Assembly: GCF_030817495.1 (NCBI RefSeq)
Contig: NZ_JAUSZK010000001.1
Coordinates: 5,914,001 to 5,978,000 of the forward strand
Direction of reading: 5' to 3'
Length of the DNA: 64,000 bases
Origin: Streptomyces sp. V3I7
GTDB lineage: Bacteria > Actinomycetota > Actinomycetes > Streptomycetales > Streptomycetaceae
In this document: one piece after another, positions 18,166 through 30,654 of the stretch
How the letters are laid out: every line of letters begins with the position of its first letter
Numbering within the stretch: the stretch's first letter is position 1
Notes under the pieces: generated by a model
The model's input: the letters and a program-made list of their open reading frames with translations, nothing else
What the model was told of the DNA's origin: nothing
Database searches by the model: none
Made by a program: the position numbers and the translations under genes

Positions 18166-19431
18166 ATGGCGCACGCGAGAAGACGACGACTGCGCGACGG
18201 AGCCGTCGCAGCCCTCGCGGTCGGAATGCTCGCGGTCCCGGCCGCGGGCGGATCCGCCGCGGCCCTGCCGCCCTCGACCACCGCTCCCTCGACCACCGCC
18301 CCCACGGCCGGACAGCCCTCGCCCTCCCCCTCCGGCGACGACGTCCGCGCCCTCACGCCCGCCGTGCAACGGCAGCTCGACGGGGCCGTACGGCAGGTCA
18401 TGCGCGAGGCGCGCGTCCCCGGCGTGACCGTCGGGATCTGGACCCCCGACAAGGGACAGTACGTCCAGTCCTTCGGCGTCGCCGACAAGAGCACCCGCCA
18501 GCCGATGTCCCCCGACCTGTACACGCGGATCGGCAGCGAGACCAAGACGTTCACCGTGACGGCGCTGCTCGAACTCGTCGACAGCGGCAAGGCCGGCCTG
18601 GACGACCCGATCGGCAAGTACATCAGCGGCGTACCGAACGGCGACCGGATCACGCTGCGCCAGCTGGCCGGGATGCGCAGCGGGCTCTTCAACTACAGCG
18701 AGGACGACGACTTCTTCAAGGCGCTGACCTCGGACCCGGAGCGGCCGTTCACGCCGCGCCAGCTGCTCGACTACTCCTTCGGGCACCCCGTGCTCTTCCC
18801 GCCCGGCGCGAAGTTCGACTACTCCAACACCAACCTGATCCTCCTCGGCCTGGTCATCGAGAAGGTCAGCGGCCGCCCGCTGGGGGAGTACATCCGGCAG
18901 ACCATCCTCGAACCGGCCGGTCTGCGGCACACGCTCTTTCCGCAGGGCAACGAGTTCCCGACGCCCCACGCGCAGGGCTACACCGACCAGACCGCGACCG
19001 GCCGCGTCGAGAACGCCACCGACTGGAACCCTTCCTGGGGCTGGGCGGCCGGCGCGATGATCTCCGATCTGGAGGACCTGCGCGTCTGGGCGCGCACCGT
19101 GGCCACCGGTGAACTGCCCGACGGCAGCACCCTGATCAGCCCCGCCACGCAGAAGCAGCGCCTCACCACACCGGCGACGCCGATCCCCGGCGCCGGGTAC
19201 GGCCTCGGCATCTTCGACGTCCAGGGCTGGATCGGGCACAACGGCTCCCTGCCGGGCTACGAGACGCTCACCATCTACCTCCCCTCCGCCCGGGCGACCG
19301 TCGTCGTGCTGCTCAACACCGACATCAACGCCAAGGGGGAGGAGCCCAGCACCCTGTTCGGCGACGCGATCACGAAGATCATCTCGCCGGACCACGTGTT
19401 CAACCTCCCCGCCCAGCCAACGGCCAAGTGA
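18166..19431 (+). CDS. secreted serine hydrolase, class C beta-lactamase/D-Ala-D-Ala carboxypeptidase family
   Basis: Exported penicillin-binding-type hydrolase (421 aa). The signal peptide RRRRLRDGAVAALAVGMLAV is followed by a proline/threonine-rich linker to residue 60. The catalytic triad motifs are SETK (SxxK) near residue 125, YSN (YxN) near 222, and HNGSLPG (HxG) near 362. The ATG has GGGGGAG eight bases upstream. It resembles Streptomyces R61-type carboxypeptidases and esterases; antibiotic hydrolysis cannot be claimed from sequence. Convergent with the dehydrogenase at 19443, with only 11 bp between. Confidence 0.88.
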   Translation: MAHARRRRLRDGAVAALAVGMLAVPAAGGSAAALPPSTTAPSTTAPTAGQPSPSPSGDDVRALTPAVQRQLDGAVRQVMREARVPGVTVGIWTPDKGQYVQSFGVADKSTRQPMSPDLYTRIGSETKTFTVTALLELVDSGKAGLDDPIGKYISGVPNGDRITLRQLAGMRSGLFNYSEDDDFFKALTSDPERPFTPRQLLDYSFGHPVLFPPGAKFDYSNTNLILLGLVIEKVSGRPLGEYIRQTILEPAGLRHTLFPQGNEFPTPHAQGYTDQTATGRVENATDWNPSWGWAAGAMISDLEDLRVWARTVATGELPDGSTLISPATQKQRLTTPATPIPGAGYGLGIFDVQGWIGHNGSLPGYETLTIYLPSARATVVVLLNTDINAKGEEPSTLFGDAITKIISPDHVFNLPAQPTAK

Positions 19432-19442
19432 GCGGGGGAGGT

Positions 19443-20447
19443 TCAGTCGGCGCGGACCTCCGCGACGGTCACCGGCCGGTGCTCGCGCAGCGACAGCGTG
19501 CACGCCTCCGCGATCCAGCCCGACTCCAGCGCGTCCGCCACCGTGCACGGAGACGGCCGGGTGCCGGCCACCACCTCGGTGAACGCGGCGAGTTCGGCAC
19601 GGTAGGCGTCGGCGAAGCGGTGCAGGAAGGAGTCGTACGGGGTGCCCGCGGGGAAGGTGACCCCGGGTTCGGCGGAACGCAGGGGGAGTTGGTCGTCCAG
19701 GCCCACGGCGAGGGAGTCGGCGAAGCCGTGCAGCTCCAGGCGTACGTCGTGACCCCGGGCGTTGTGGCGGCTGTTGGAGACCAGGGCGACGGTGCCGTCG
19801 TCCAGGGTGAGGAGCGAGCCGGTGGTGTCGGCGTCGCCCGCCGCCCGGATGTAGTCGGCACCCCGGTTGCCGCCGACGGCGTACACCTCGGTCACCTCGC
19901 GGCCGGTCACCCAGCGGATGATGTCGAAGTCGTGCACGGAACAGTCCCGGAAGATGCCCCCGGACGCGGCGACGTACCCGGCCGGCGGGGGCGCCTGGTC
20001 GAAGGTCGTCGCGCGGACGGTGTGCAGCTTGCCCAGCTCACCGGAGCGCACGGCCGCGCGCGCCGCGCCGAAGCCCGCGTCGAAGCGCCGGTTGAACCCG
20101 ATCTGCACGGGCACCCCGCTGCCCTCGACGGTCCTGAGCACGTCCACACCCTCCCGCATGGTGCGGGCCACGGGCTTCTCGCAGAACACCGGGACCCCGG
20201 CCTCGACCCCGGCCAGCACCAGGGCCGGGTGGGCGTCGGTGGCCGCCGCCACGACGATGCCGTCCACCCCGGCGGCCAGCACCTCCTCCGGCGAGTCCGC
20301 GACCTCGGCCCCGAACCGGTCGGCGGCCGCCTTGGCCGCGTCCGCGACCGGATCGGCGACGACGAGCGACTCGACGGCGTCCAGCGCGGACAGGGTCTCG
20401 GCGTGCAGGGTGCCGATACGGCCGAGGCCGAGGATTCCGATACGCAT
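19443..20447 (-). CDS. Gfo/Idh/MocA family oxidoreductase, myo-inositol 2-dehydrogenase-like
   Basis: NAD(P)-dependent dehydrogenase (334 aa). Rossmann motif GLGRIGTLHAE at the N-terminus; the EKP motif in FCEKPVA near residue 97 carries the catalytic lysine; GIFRDCSVHDFDIIRW near 170 supplies the conserved Asp/His pair. The beginning and size match IolG (inositol to scyllo-inosose), though other cyclitols or sugars are possible. AGGAG sits nine bases before the ATG. It follows the second Gfo/Idh gene (20499) on the same strand with a 51-bp gap, so both are probably one transcript starting near 21659. Confidence 0.87.
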   Translation of the reverse strand: MRIGILGLGRIGTLHAETLSALDAVESLVVADPVADAAKAAADRFGAEVADSPEEVLAAGVDGIVVAAATDAHPALVLAGVEAGVPVFCEKPVARTMREGVDVLRTVEGSGVPVQIGFNRRFDAGFGAARAAVRSGELGKLHTVRATTFDQAPPPAGYVAASGGIFRDCSVHDFDIIRWVTGREVTEVYAVGGNRGADYIRAAGDADTTGSLLTLDDGTVALVSNSRHNARGHDVRLELHGFADSLAVGLDDQLPLRSAEPGVTFPAGTPYDSFLHRFADAYRAELAAFTEVVAGTRPSPCTVADALESGWIAEACTLSLREHRPVTVAEVRAD

Positions 20448-20498
20448 GACGGAGCTGCTCCTTGAGGGGTCGGGAAGGTGGGCAGGCAGTCAACGGCG

Positions 20499-21659
20499 TT
20501 ACGAGGAAGGCACCTTGACCCATGTGCCGCTCTCGCTGGACCGCGCCATCGCGTCCAGTACGGCGGCACTGTGCACGGCGTCGGCGAGGGTGGTGCCGTA
20601 CGGGGTCGCCTCGGCGATCGAGCGCAGGAAGCGGGCGGCCTCGATGACCTTGAGGTCGTCGTAGCCCATGGCGTTGGCCGCGCCAGGCTGGAACGCGCCG
20701 AACTCGCCGTCCCCCAGCCCGACATACACCGTGCTGACCGGCTGGTCCTGGTAGGTGGTGCCGCGGCTGACCGCGAGCTCGTTCATCCTGCGGAAGTCCC
20801 AGAACACCGCGCCCCTGGTGCCGTGCACCTCGAAGCCGTAGTTGTTCTGCTCGCCGACCGAGACCCGGCAGGCCTCCAGGACACCGCGGGCGCCGGAGGC
20901 GAACCGCAGCAGACAGTTGACGTAGTCCTCGTTCTCGACCGGGCCGCGCTCGCCGCCCGGGGCGCGTGCATGGCCCGCAGTGCTGCCCGTCGGACGCGCC
21001 CGCTCGGGAACGAACACCGCCGTGTCGGCGACCAGGGAGACGATGTCGCCGAGCAGGAAGCGGGCCAGGTCGGCGCCGTGCGAGGCGAGGTCGCCGAGCA
21101 CCCCGCTGCCGCCGCGCTCACGCTCGTACCGCCAGGTCAGCGCGCCGTCGGGGTGGGCCGCGTAGTCACTGAACAGCCGGATCCGGACGTGGGTGACGGA
21201 GCCGAGCTCGCCGGAGGCGATCAGCTCACGGGCCGCCTCCACGGCGGGCGCGTTGCGGTAGTTGAAGCCGACGGTGCCCTGGACGCCCGCCTTGGCGACC
21301 GCGTCCGCGACCACGCGCGCGTCGTCGGCCGTCAGCCCGACCGGTTTCTCGATCCAGATGTGCTTGCCGGCCTCGGCCATCGCGACGCCGATCTCGCGGT
21401 GCAGGAAGTTCGGCGCGGTGATGCTCACCGCCCGGACCTGAGGATCGGCGGCCACCTCGCGCCAGTCACGGGTGGCCGAGGCGAACCCGAACCGCGCCGC
21501 GGCCTCCTCCGCCCGCCCCGGTACGTCGTCGGCGACCGCCAGCAGCCGCGGCCGTACGGGCAGCTGCGGATAGTGGTGCGGGACACGGGCGTACGCCTGC
21601 GTGTGCACCCGCCCCATCCAGCCGAACCCGATGACGGCGACCCCGAGCGCATCCACCAT
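20499..21659 (-). CDS. Gfo/Idh/MocA family oxidoreductase
   Basis: NAD(P)-dependent dehydrogenase (386 aa). It contains GFGWMGRVHTQAY, IEKPVGLTADDA (catalytic Lys), GFNYRNAP, and GDLASHGADLARFLLG. It is longer than IolG and carries an insertion with ARPTGSTAGHARAPGGERG near residue 235 that looks like a surface loop. Expressed ahead of the 19443 gene; two successive dehydrogenases of this type are typical of inositol or inosose interconversion in Streptomyces iol regions. Substrate inferred only. A tRNA-Pro gene lies divergently upstream. Confidence 0.87.
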   Translation of the reverse strand: MVDALGVAVIGFGWMGRVHTQAYARVPHHYPQLPVRPRLLAVADDVPGRAEEAAARFGFASATRDWREVAADPQVRAVSITAPNFLHREIGVAMAEAGKHIWIEKPVGLTADDARVVADAVAKAGVQGTVGFNYRNAPAVEAARELIASGELGSVTHVRIRLFSDYAAHPDGALTWRYERERGGSGVLGDLASHGADLARFLLGDIVSLVADTAVFVPERARPTGSTAGHARAPGGERGPVENEDYVNCLLRFASGARGVLEACRVSVGEQNNYGFEVHGTRGAVFWDFRRMNELAVSRGTTYQDQPVSTVYVGLGDGEFGAFQPGAANAMGYDDLKVIEAARFLRSIAEATPYGTTLADAVHSAAVLDAMARSSESGTWVKVPSS

Positions 21660-21841
21660 GGCAGCCCTTCTCCGGACCAGGTCCCTTGTCTGTCCAGCCA
21701 CCCTGAGCGGACGGACCGCGCCTGTCAATCGAACGGAAGCGGCGGCTCCGGCCCCGCGCACGGAACGCCGGACAGAACCACCCGTACGCGTACGGTAAGG
21801 TTGACCTGCGCGATCACGCGGAACACCGCGTGGCGACGCCT

Positions 21842-21915
<74 letters not shown>

Positions 21916-21932
21916 CTCGGAAGAGTCGTAGA

Positions 21933-21970
21933 TCAGGGGCTGTCTCGGAGAAATCCGAGACAGCCCCTGA
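21933..21970 (+). terminator. intrinsic terminator of tRNA-Pro copy 2
   Basis: A 17-bp perfect stem (21933-21949 with 21954-21970) and a GAAA tetraloop, followed by CCCGTTTT. It separates the tRNA from the methyltransferase gene. A perfect stem of this length with a stable tetraloop is unusual but fully consistent with termination. Confidence 0.85.
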
Positions 21971-22049
21971 CCCGTTTTCGGGGAGCAGTTGTGGACCAGT
22001 CGTGGCCCAGGCCGGGACCTGAAGGACTGCTTTGTGTCATGCTTCGGTC

Positions 22050-22853
22050 ATGACTGACCGAGACGACTGGGGCAGCAGACTGCGGACCGATCGACCTCAC
22101 TCAGCGCGTGTGTGGGACTACCTGCTCGGCGGGAAGAACCACTACCCGGTGGACAGTCAGGCCGGCGAGCTGATCCTCAAGACCTTCCCCGAGTTCGCGG
22201 CCATCGCCCGGGTGCAACGGCGCTTCCTGGAGCGAGTGGTGCGGTTCCTGGCGCGCGACGCCGGGATCCGCCAGTTCCTCGACATCGGTACCGGGTTGCC
22301 CACCACCTGTAACACCCACGAGGTCGCCCAGGGCATCGCGCCCGAAAGCAGGATCGTGTACGTGGACAACGACCCCATCGTTCTCGCCCACGCCGATGCG
22401 CTGTTGGTCAGTGCGCCAGAAGGAAAATGCGCCTACCTCGACGCCGATGTGCGCGATCCGCAGAAGATCCTCACCCAGGCGGCTCACACACTGGACTTCG
22501 ACCAGCCCGTCGGCCTGATGCTGCTCAACATCATGGGCCAGGTCTCGGACGAGGAGGAGCCCGAGCGGATCGTGGCCGAACTCATCGACGCGCTGCCGCG
22601 CGGCAGTTACGTGGCCTTGAGCGACGGCACGGCCACCAACGACCAACTCCAGGCGGCCGTCGAAGCGTACAACGCACAGTCCGTCAACACGTACCACCTG
22701 CGCTCACCCGAGCACATCGGGAGCTTTCTGCGGGGGACGCGTCTGGTCGAACCAGGCTTGGTCAGGTCTGCCGACTGGCGCCCGGACCCTGACTCTGCGG
22801 GGACCCCGCAGGAGCAAGGGCACGCGGTCGGGGCGGTAGGCCTGAAAGAGTAA
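22050..22853 (+). CDS. SAM-dependent methyltransferase, SAV2177/DUF574 family
   Basis: A 267-aa member of a family greatly expanded in Streptomyces. The opening DWGSRLRTDRPHSARVWDYLLGGKNHYP is the family hallmark. The SAM motif is FLDIGTGLPTTCNTHEVAQ near residue 80, then VYVDNDPIVLAHADALL, and a late PGLVRSADWRPDP. The ATG at 22050 is preferred to an in-frame start at 22032 because the conserved sequence begins here. The physiological acceptor is unknown for the family; many members sit beside Streptomyces regulators. It stands alone between the tRNA and the amidohydrolase. Confidence 0.88.
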   Translation: MTDRDDWGSRLRTDRPHSARVWDYLLGGKNHYPVDSQAGELILKTFPEFAAIARVQRRFLERVVRFLARDAGIRQFLDIGTGLPTTCNTHEVAQGIAPESRIVYVDNDPIVLAHADALLVSAPEGKCAYLDADVRDPQKILTQAAHTLDFDQPVGLMLLNIMGQVSDEEEPERIVAELIDALPRGSYVALSDGTATNDQLQAAVEAYNAQSVNTYHLRSPEHIGSFLRGTRLVEPGLVRSADWRPDPDSAGTPQEQGHAVGAVGLKE

Positions 22854-22908
22854 GAGCTCCTTCGAGGTTGAACTAACAGCCGTGGGTACCGAGTTGACGT
22901 GGGGCGGC

Positions 22909-23730
22909 CTAGAGAGATGAGGCCGGAGGGTGGGCGCCGGCGCCGTCGACGAGGGTGGCCAGGGCGGTCGCCAGGCGGGACAGTCCGGGGCCCGCCGGGC
23001 CGCCGGGCTCGGTCATGTAGGTGTCCCGGCGGATCTCCACCATGAGCGCGCCGACACGCGGCTCCCTCCCGTGGAACTCCAGCGGGACGTACGCCCCGCC
23101 GAAGGGACTGTCGAGCCCCGTCTCCCCGCACCCGGCGAACGCCTCGCGGGCCAGCTTCGTCAGCGCGTCGGGCGTGTGGAAGGCGTCGGTGCCGATGCAG
23201 ACGGGTGGGCGCGGGCCGGTGCCGTGCAGTTCGTAGGGGAGCGGTTCGGCCGGGTAGGAGTGGACGTCGACGACGATGGCCCGTCCGGTGGCGGCGAGCC
23301 GGTCGCGTACCGCCTCCGTCATCGCCCGCGCGTACGGCCGGAAGTAGCCGGCGAGGAGCGGTTCGGGGTCGGTGTGTTCGGGGCGCAGCGGGGCGCCGTG
23401 CGTGGTACGCGTGTACACGGCGCCCATGCCGGCCGTCAGCATCTCCTCCCGCTCGTCCGGAAACCGTTCCGGATCGACGACCAGCCGCGACAGCCGGTTG
23501 ACGAACTGCCAGGGCGTGACCCTCGCCAACTGGGCCGCAGCCTCGGCGATTTCCGCCGTGTGGGCGTCGGTGATGTGGTCCAGCTCCCGCTCCAGCGCTA
23601 CGTCGTCCAGCATGATGTCCGACCGCACGGAGGGCGGTATCTCCCGTGCGGAGTGCGGCACATGGAGGATCACGGGGGAGTCCTCGGCGCCGGGCAGGAG
23701 TTCGAAGGAGGGCGGCGCGGCAGGGGTCAT
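22909..23730 (-). CDS. N-formylglutamate amidohydrolase family protein
   Basis: A 273-aa metal-dependent hydrolase of the FGase/HutG family, which releases formate and glutamate from N-formylglutamate. Visible motifs: VILHVPHSAREIPPS near residue 20, ELDHITDAHTAEI, VDVHSYPAEPLPYE near 150, and VGALMVEIRRDTYM near 240. The Asp/His pairs in HITDAHT and DVHS are probable metal or catalytic ligands. If active on formyl compounds it would release formate, which is of interest given the formate dehydrogenase 20 kb away, but no histidine-utilisation genes adjoin it and the substrate is unproven. Confidence 0.83.
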   Translation of the reverse strand: MTPAAPPSFELLPGAEDSPVILHVPHSAREIPPSVRSDIMLDDVALERELDHITDAHTAEIAEAAAQLARVTPWQFVNRLSRLVVDPERFPDEREEMLTAGMGAVYTRTTHGAPLRPEHTDPEPLLAGYFRPYARAMTEAVRDRLAATGRAIVVDVHSYPAEPLPYELHGTGPRPPVCIGTDAFHTPDALTKLAREAFAGCGETGLDSPFGGAYVPLEFHGREPRVGALMVEIRRDTYMTEPGGPAGPGLSRLATALATLVDGAGAHPPASSL

Positions 23731-23863
23731 GGGGCTGCTCCCGGGGCGTTGTCCGTGGCGTGGTGCACGATCAGGAGTGTTCCGGACACACCTCCGCCCC
23801 GGCCGGGCGGTGCCGGACGGGGCGGAGGCTACGAGCGGGCGGGCCGGCCGGAGGCCGGGGGCG

Positions 23864-27290
<3,427 letters not shown>

Positions 27291-27515
27291 CGGTCACCTC
27301 CACCAGGGCGTGCTGCGGCGCCCGAGAACGGCGCCGTCGGCCGGATGTGAAGTTGTGTCACGTTGTCACCTGCTCGCTGTCCGGGATGTGCGAACGTGCC
27401 GACCGTACGAAGGTTCGATGGTGGGCGCGTGTGCTCATCCTGCCGCATCCCGTAAGGCAGTTCGTACCGGACGAGGGTGCGCGGACACCCCCGCCCGGCG
27501 GGCCGAACGGACGGA

Positions 27516-29036
27516 TCAGGCGATGTCGTCGGTGAGTTGGGCCGCGTCGTGGCCGGTGCCGTCGGCAGCCGTGGCGGGCGTCGCGTACGTCCGGCGGGCG
27601 ACGTACCACCACACGCTGGCCAGGACCAGTACGACGACGAGGGCCACCGAGGCGTAGTTCATCGTGTCGACGGTGACCGGTGAGGACTGCGGCAGACAGA
27701 ACAGCACCGTGACTCCCGTCACCCACACGACCGCGATCCACCCGACCGGCCTGCTCCACCGGCCCAGGCTCCACGGACCCGGCCGGAAGCGGCTACCGGC
27801 GCGCAGGCGCAGCAGCACCGGGATGGCGTACGCGGGCGTGATGCCGATGACGTTGATGGCGGTGACCGCGCCGTACGCCGTCGCCGAGTACAGCGACGGC
27901 AGCGCAAGCAGCCCGGCGACCACCACCGACAGCCACACCGCCGCGACAGGCGTGCGCGTACGGGCGCTCACCCGGCGCCAGAGCGCCGAGCCGGGCAGCG
28001 CGTTGTCCCGGCTGAACGCGAACACCATGCGGCTGGCGGCGGCCACTTCGGCGTTGCCGCAGAACAACTGGGCGACGATCACGACGAGCAGCAGGGCGCA
28101 GGCCCCGTTCGTGCCGAGCGCGTCGAGCAGAATCTGCGCGGGCGGCACCCCCGTGGCGCTCGCGCGGGTGGCGTCGTAGTCCTGGATGGCGAAGGTCAGC
28201 CCGGCCAGCAGCACGAAGCCCGCGATCCAGGAGACCCAGATGGAGCGCACGATGCCGCGCGCCGCCTGGACGGAGGCCCCGGCGGTCTCCTCCGACAGAT
28301 GCGCGGAGGCGTCGTAACCGGAGAACGTGTACTGCGCGAGCAGCAGGCCGATCGCCGTCACGTACAAGGGGCTGGACCAGCCGGTGTCGTTGACGAACGT
28401 CGTGAACACGAAGGACGGGGAGCGGTGGTGGTCGGGCAAGATCGCCAGCGCACCGACGATGAGGGCGACACCGGCCAGATGCCACCAGACCGAGACGGAG
28501 TTGAGCAGGCTGACCAGGCGGACGCCGAACAGGTTCAGCACGGCGTGCAGGAGCAGGATCGCGACGAAGATCAGCATCGTGCGGCCGGGAGTCGGCTCGA
28601 AGCCCCACCGGAGGTTGGCGAAGGCGCCCGTGAACAGCGCGGCGCCGTAGTCGATCCCGGCGATCGCGCCGAGCAGGCCCAGCAGGTTCAGCCAGCCCGT
28701 GTACCAGCCCCAGCGGCGGCCGCCGAGCCGGTCCGCCATGTAGTAGAGCGCGCCCGACGTCGGATACGCGCTGGTGACCTCGGCGAGCGCGAGCCCCACG
28801 CACAGCACGAACAGACCGACGCCCGCCCAGCCCCACAGCATCACGGCGGGCCCGCCGGCGCCCAAGCCGAAGCCGTACAGGGTCATGCAGCCGGACAGGA
28901 TCGAGATCACCGAGAAGCTGATCGCGAAGTTTCCGAAACCGCCCATGCGGCGGGCGAGTTCGGGGCGGTAGCCGAGCTCCCGGAGCCGCTCTTCCTCATC
29001 GGGGTGCGGTGGTGAGGGTTCGGAGACGGGGGACAT
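27516..29036 (-). CDS. APC family amino acid permease
   Basis: A 506-aa twelve-helix permease of the amino acid-polyamine-organocation superfamily. Starting features: EEERLRELGYRPELARRMGGFGNFAISFSVISILSG, which is typical of the GabP/BAT1-like actinobacterial subgroup. Then ALAEVTSAYPTSGALYYM in helix 3 and the SGYDASAHLSEETAGA segment near residue 240. The ATG at 29036 is preceded by GGAGG at good spacing; an upstream open frame is not used. Divergent from the glycerol-kinase-like operon with 178 bp between. Substrate could be an amino acid, GABA or an amine; not determinable. Confidence 0.9.
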   Translation of the reverse strand: MSPVSEPSPPHPDEEERLRELGYRPELARRMGGFGNFAISFSVISILSGCMTLYGFGLGAGGPAVMLWGWAGVGLFVLCVGLALAEVTSAYPTSGALYYMADRLGGRRWGWYTGWLNLLGLLGAIAGIDYGAALFTGAFANLRWGFEPTPGRTMLIFVAILLLHAVLNLFGVRLVSLLNSVSVWWHLAGVALIVGALAILPDHHRSPSFVFTTFVNDTGWSSPLYVTAIGLLLAQYTFSGYDASAHLSEETAGASVQAARGIVRSIWVSWIAGFVLLAGLTFAIQDYDATRASATGVPPAQILLDALGTNGACALLLVVIVAQLFCGNAEVAAASRMVFAFSRDNALPGSALWRRVSARTRTPVAAVWLSVVVAGLLALPSLYSATAYGAVTAINVIGITPAYAIPVLLRLRAGSRFRPGPWSLGRWSRPVGWIAVVWVTGVTVLFCLPQSSPVTVDTMNYASVALVVVLVLASVWWYVARRTYATPATAADGTGHDAAQLTDDIA

Positions 29037-29122
29037 GAGGGACAACCTCCAACGGGTCGACGGCAATCGGTCGCGCGAACGGGAGGATGCCCTGTGCAAC
29101 CCGAACTCAAGTTTGTTCAAAG

Positions 29123-29140
29123 TGATTTGACGATAAATCA
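29123..29140. promoter_or_regulatory. inverted repeat TGATTT-N6-AAATCA upstream of the kinase operon
   Basis: A perfect 6-6-6 inverted repeat in an A/T-rich patch of the 178-bp divergent region between the APC permease and the FGGY kinase. It may be an operator for either gene. No regulator gene lies adjacent, so the partner is unknown. Confidence 0.4.
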
Positions 29141-29214
29141 GGTGTGCTTGACGTGCCTGGGGCGCGGCGGCAGGCTGTCGCGCGGTGATCCACGAGGGAA
29201 GGGAAGGGGCCGGA

Positions 29215-30654
29215 ATGACAGGTGCGGTGCTCGCCGTGGACCAGGGCACATCCGGCACCAAGGCCCTGGTCGTCTGTCCCGAACGCGGCGTCCTGGGTGT
29301 GGGATTCGCTCCGGTACGCCCCCGCCAACTGTCCGGCGGGCGGGCCGAGGTCGACCCCTTCGAGCTGTACGACTCCGTCGTGGACGCCGGGCGGCAGGCT
29401 CTGGCCGGGGCGGACGAGCCCGTCGTGGCGATGGGGCTCGCCAACCAGGGCGAGACGGTCCTCGCCTGGGACCCGGACACGGGCCGCCCGCTCACCGACG
29501 CACTCGTCTGGCACGACCGGCGCGCGGAGAGCGTCTGCGCCGACCTCACCGAACACGCGGATGAATTACGGCAGTTGACCGGACTGCCCCTCGACCCCTA
29601 CTTCGCCGCCCCCAAGATGGCGTGGATCCGCGGCCATCTCACCCGCGAGGGGGTGGTCACCACCTCGGACGCCTGGCTGATCCACCGGCTCACCGGGGGG
29701 TTCGTCACCGACGCCGCCACCGCCGGCCGTACGCAACTACTGGACCTCGACAGCGCGACCTGGTCCGCACGCGCCCTCGACCTGTACGGGCTGTCCGACG
29801 AACGGCTCCCGGACGTCGTCGACACCGCGGGTCCCGTCGGCACGACCACCGCCTTCGGCCCCGAGCACCCCGAGATCCCGCTCACCGGCCTGGTCGTCGA
29901 CCAGCAGGGCGCCCTGCTCGCCCACCGCATCACCGGACCCGGAGGCGTCAAGTGCACCTACGGAACAGGCGCGTTCCTGCTCGCGCACACCGGTGACACG
30001 CCCCGGCGCGGTCCGTCCGGGCTGGTCGGCTGTGTCGCCTGGCGGCTCGACGGACGGACCAGCTACTGCCTCGACGGGCAGGTCTACACGGCGGCCTCGG
30101 CCGTCCGCTGGCTCACCGAGCTCGGCGTCATCAACGGGGCCGCCGACCTCGACCGCGTGGGCGGGGCCGTACCCGACGCCGGAGGCGTGACCTTCGTGCC
30201 GGCGCTGGCCGGGCTCGCCGCCCCCTGGTGGCGCGGCGACCTGCGCGGCTCGCTCACCGGCCTCGGCCTCGACACCACCCCCGGGCACGTGGTGCGCGCC
30301 CTGTGCGAGGGCCTCGCCGCCCAGGTCGTCGCCCTCTGCGAGACCGCAGCCACCGACCTCGGTGTGCCCTTGACCGCGCTGCGCGTCGACGGCGGCCTCA
30401 CCCGCTCGTCCCTGCTCATGCAGACCCAGGCCGACCTGCTGCAACGCCCCGTCGAGGTGTCCGCGCTCCCTGAGGCGACCTCGCTCGGCGTCGGCGCCCT
30501 GGCCCGGCTCGGCGCCGACACGACGCTCAGCGTCGAGGACGTGCTGCCGGACGGCAGACCGGCCGCCGTGTACGAGCCGCGCATCGGCGCCGACGAGGCC
30601 GCCGAACGCCTCGGCCGCTTCCGCGCCGCCGTCACCACCCTGCTCGCCTCATGA
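29215..30654 (+). CDS. FGGY family carbohydrate kinase, glycerol kinase-like
   Basis: A 479-aa ATP-dependent kinase with the two actin-like FGGY domains. The N-terminal phosphate loop reads VDQGTSGTKALV, the substrate region NQGETVLAWD resembles the TNQRETT of GlpK, and KCTYGTGAFLLAHTG (near 245) plus LRVDGGLTRSSLLMQ (near 395) are the family signatures. Hence glycerol or a small polyol is the most probable substrate, though identity with GlpK is clearly not close. AGGGAAGGGG precedes the ATG. It overlaps by ATGA with the GlpA-like gene and heads a three-gene operon. Confidence 0.85.
   Translation: MTGAVLAVDQGTSGTKALVVCPERGVLGVGFAPVRPRQLSGGRAEVDPFELYDSVVDAGRQALAGADEPVVAMGLANQGETVLAWDPDTGRPLTDALVWHDRRAESVCADLTEHADELRQLTGLPLDPYFAAPKMAWIRGHLTREGVVTTSDAWLIHRLTGGFVTDAATAGRTQLLDLDSATWSARALDLYGLSDERLPDVVDTAGPVGTTTAFGPEHPEIPLTGLVVDQQGALLAHRITGPGGVKCTYGTGAFLLAHTGDTPRRGPSGLVGCVAWRLDGRTSYCLDGQVYTAASAVRWLTELGVINGAADLDRVGGAVPDAGGVTFVPALAGLAAPWWRGDLRGSLTGLGLDTTPGHVVRALCEGLAAQVVALCETAATDLGVPLTALRVDGGLTRSSLLMQTQADLLQRPVEVSALPEATSLGVGALARLGADTTLSVEDVLPDGRPAAVYEPRIGADEAAERLGRFRAAVTTLLAS

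Noticed and set aside
21970..22049. Integrase remnant or att site downstream of the second tRNA
   Set aside because: The 80 bp after the terminator contain no repeat of the tRNA 3' end and no recognisable recombinase sequence.
27347..27535. Small plus-strand gene upstream of mscS
   Set aside because: No ribosome site and amino acid composition like random high-G+C translation; it also runs into the permease gene on the other strand.
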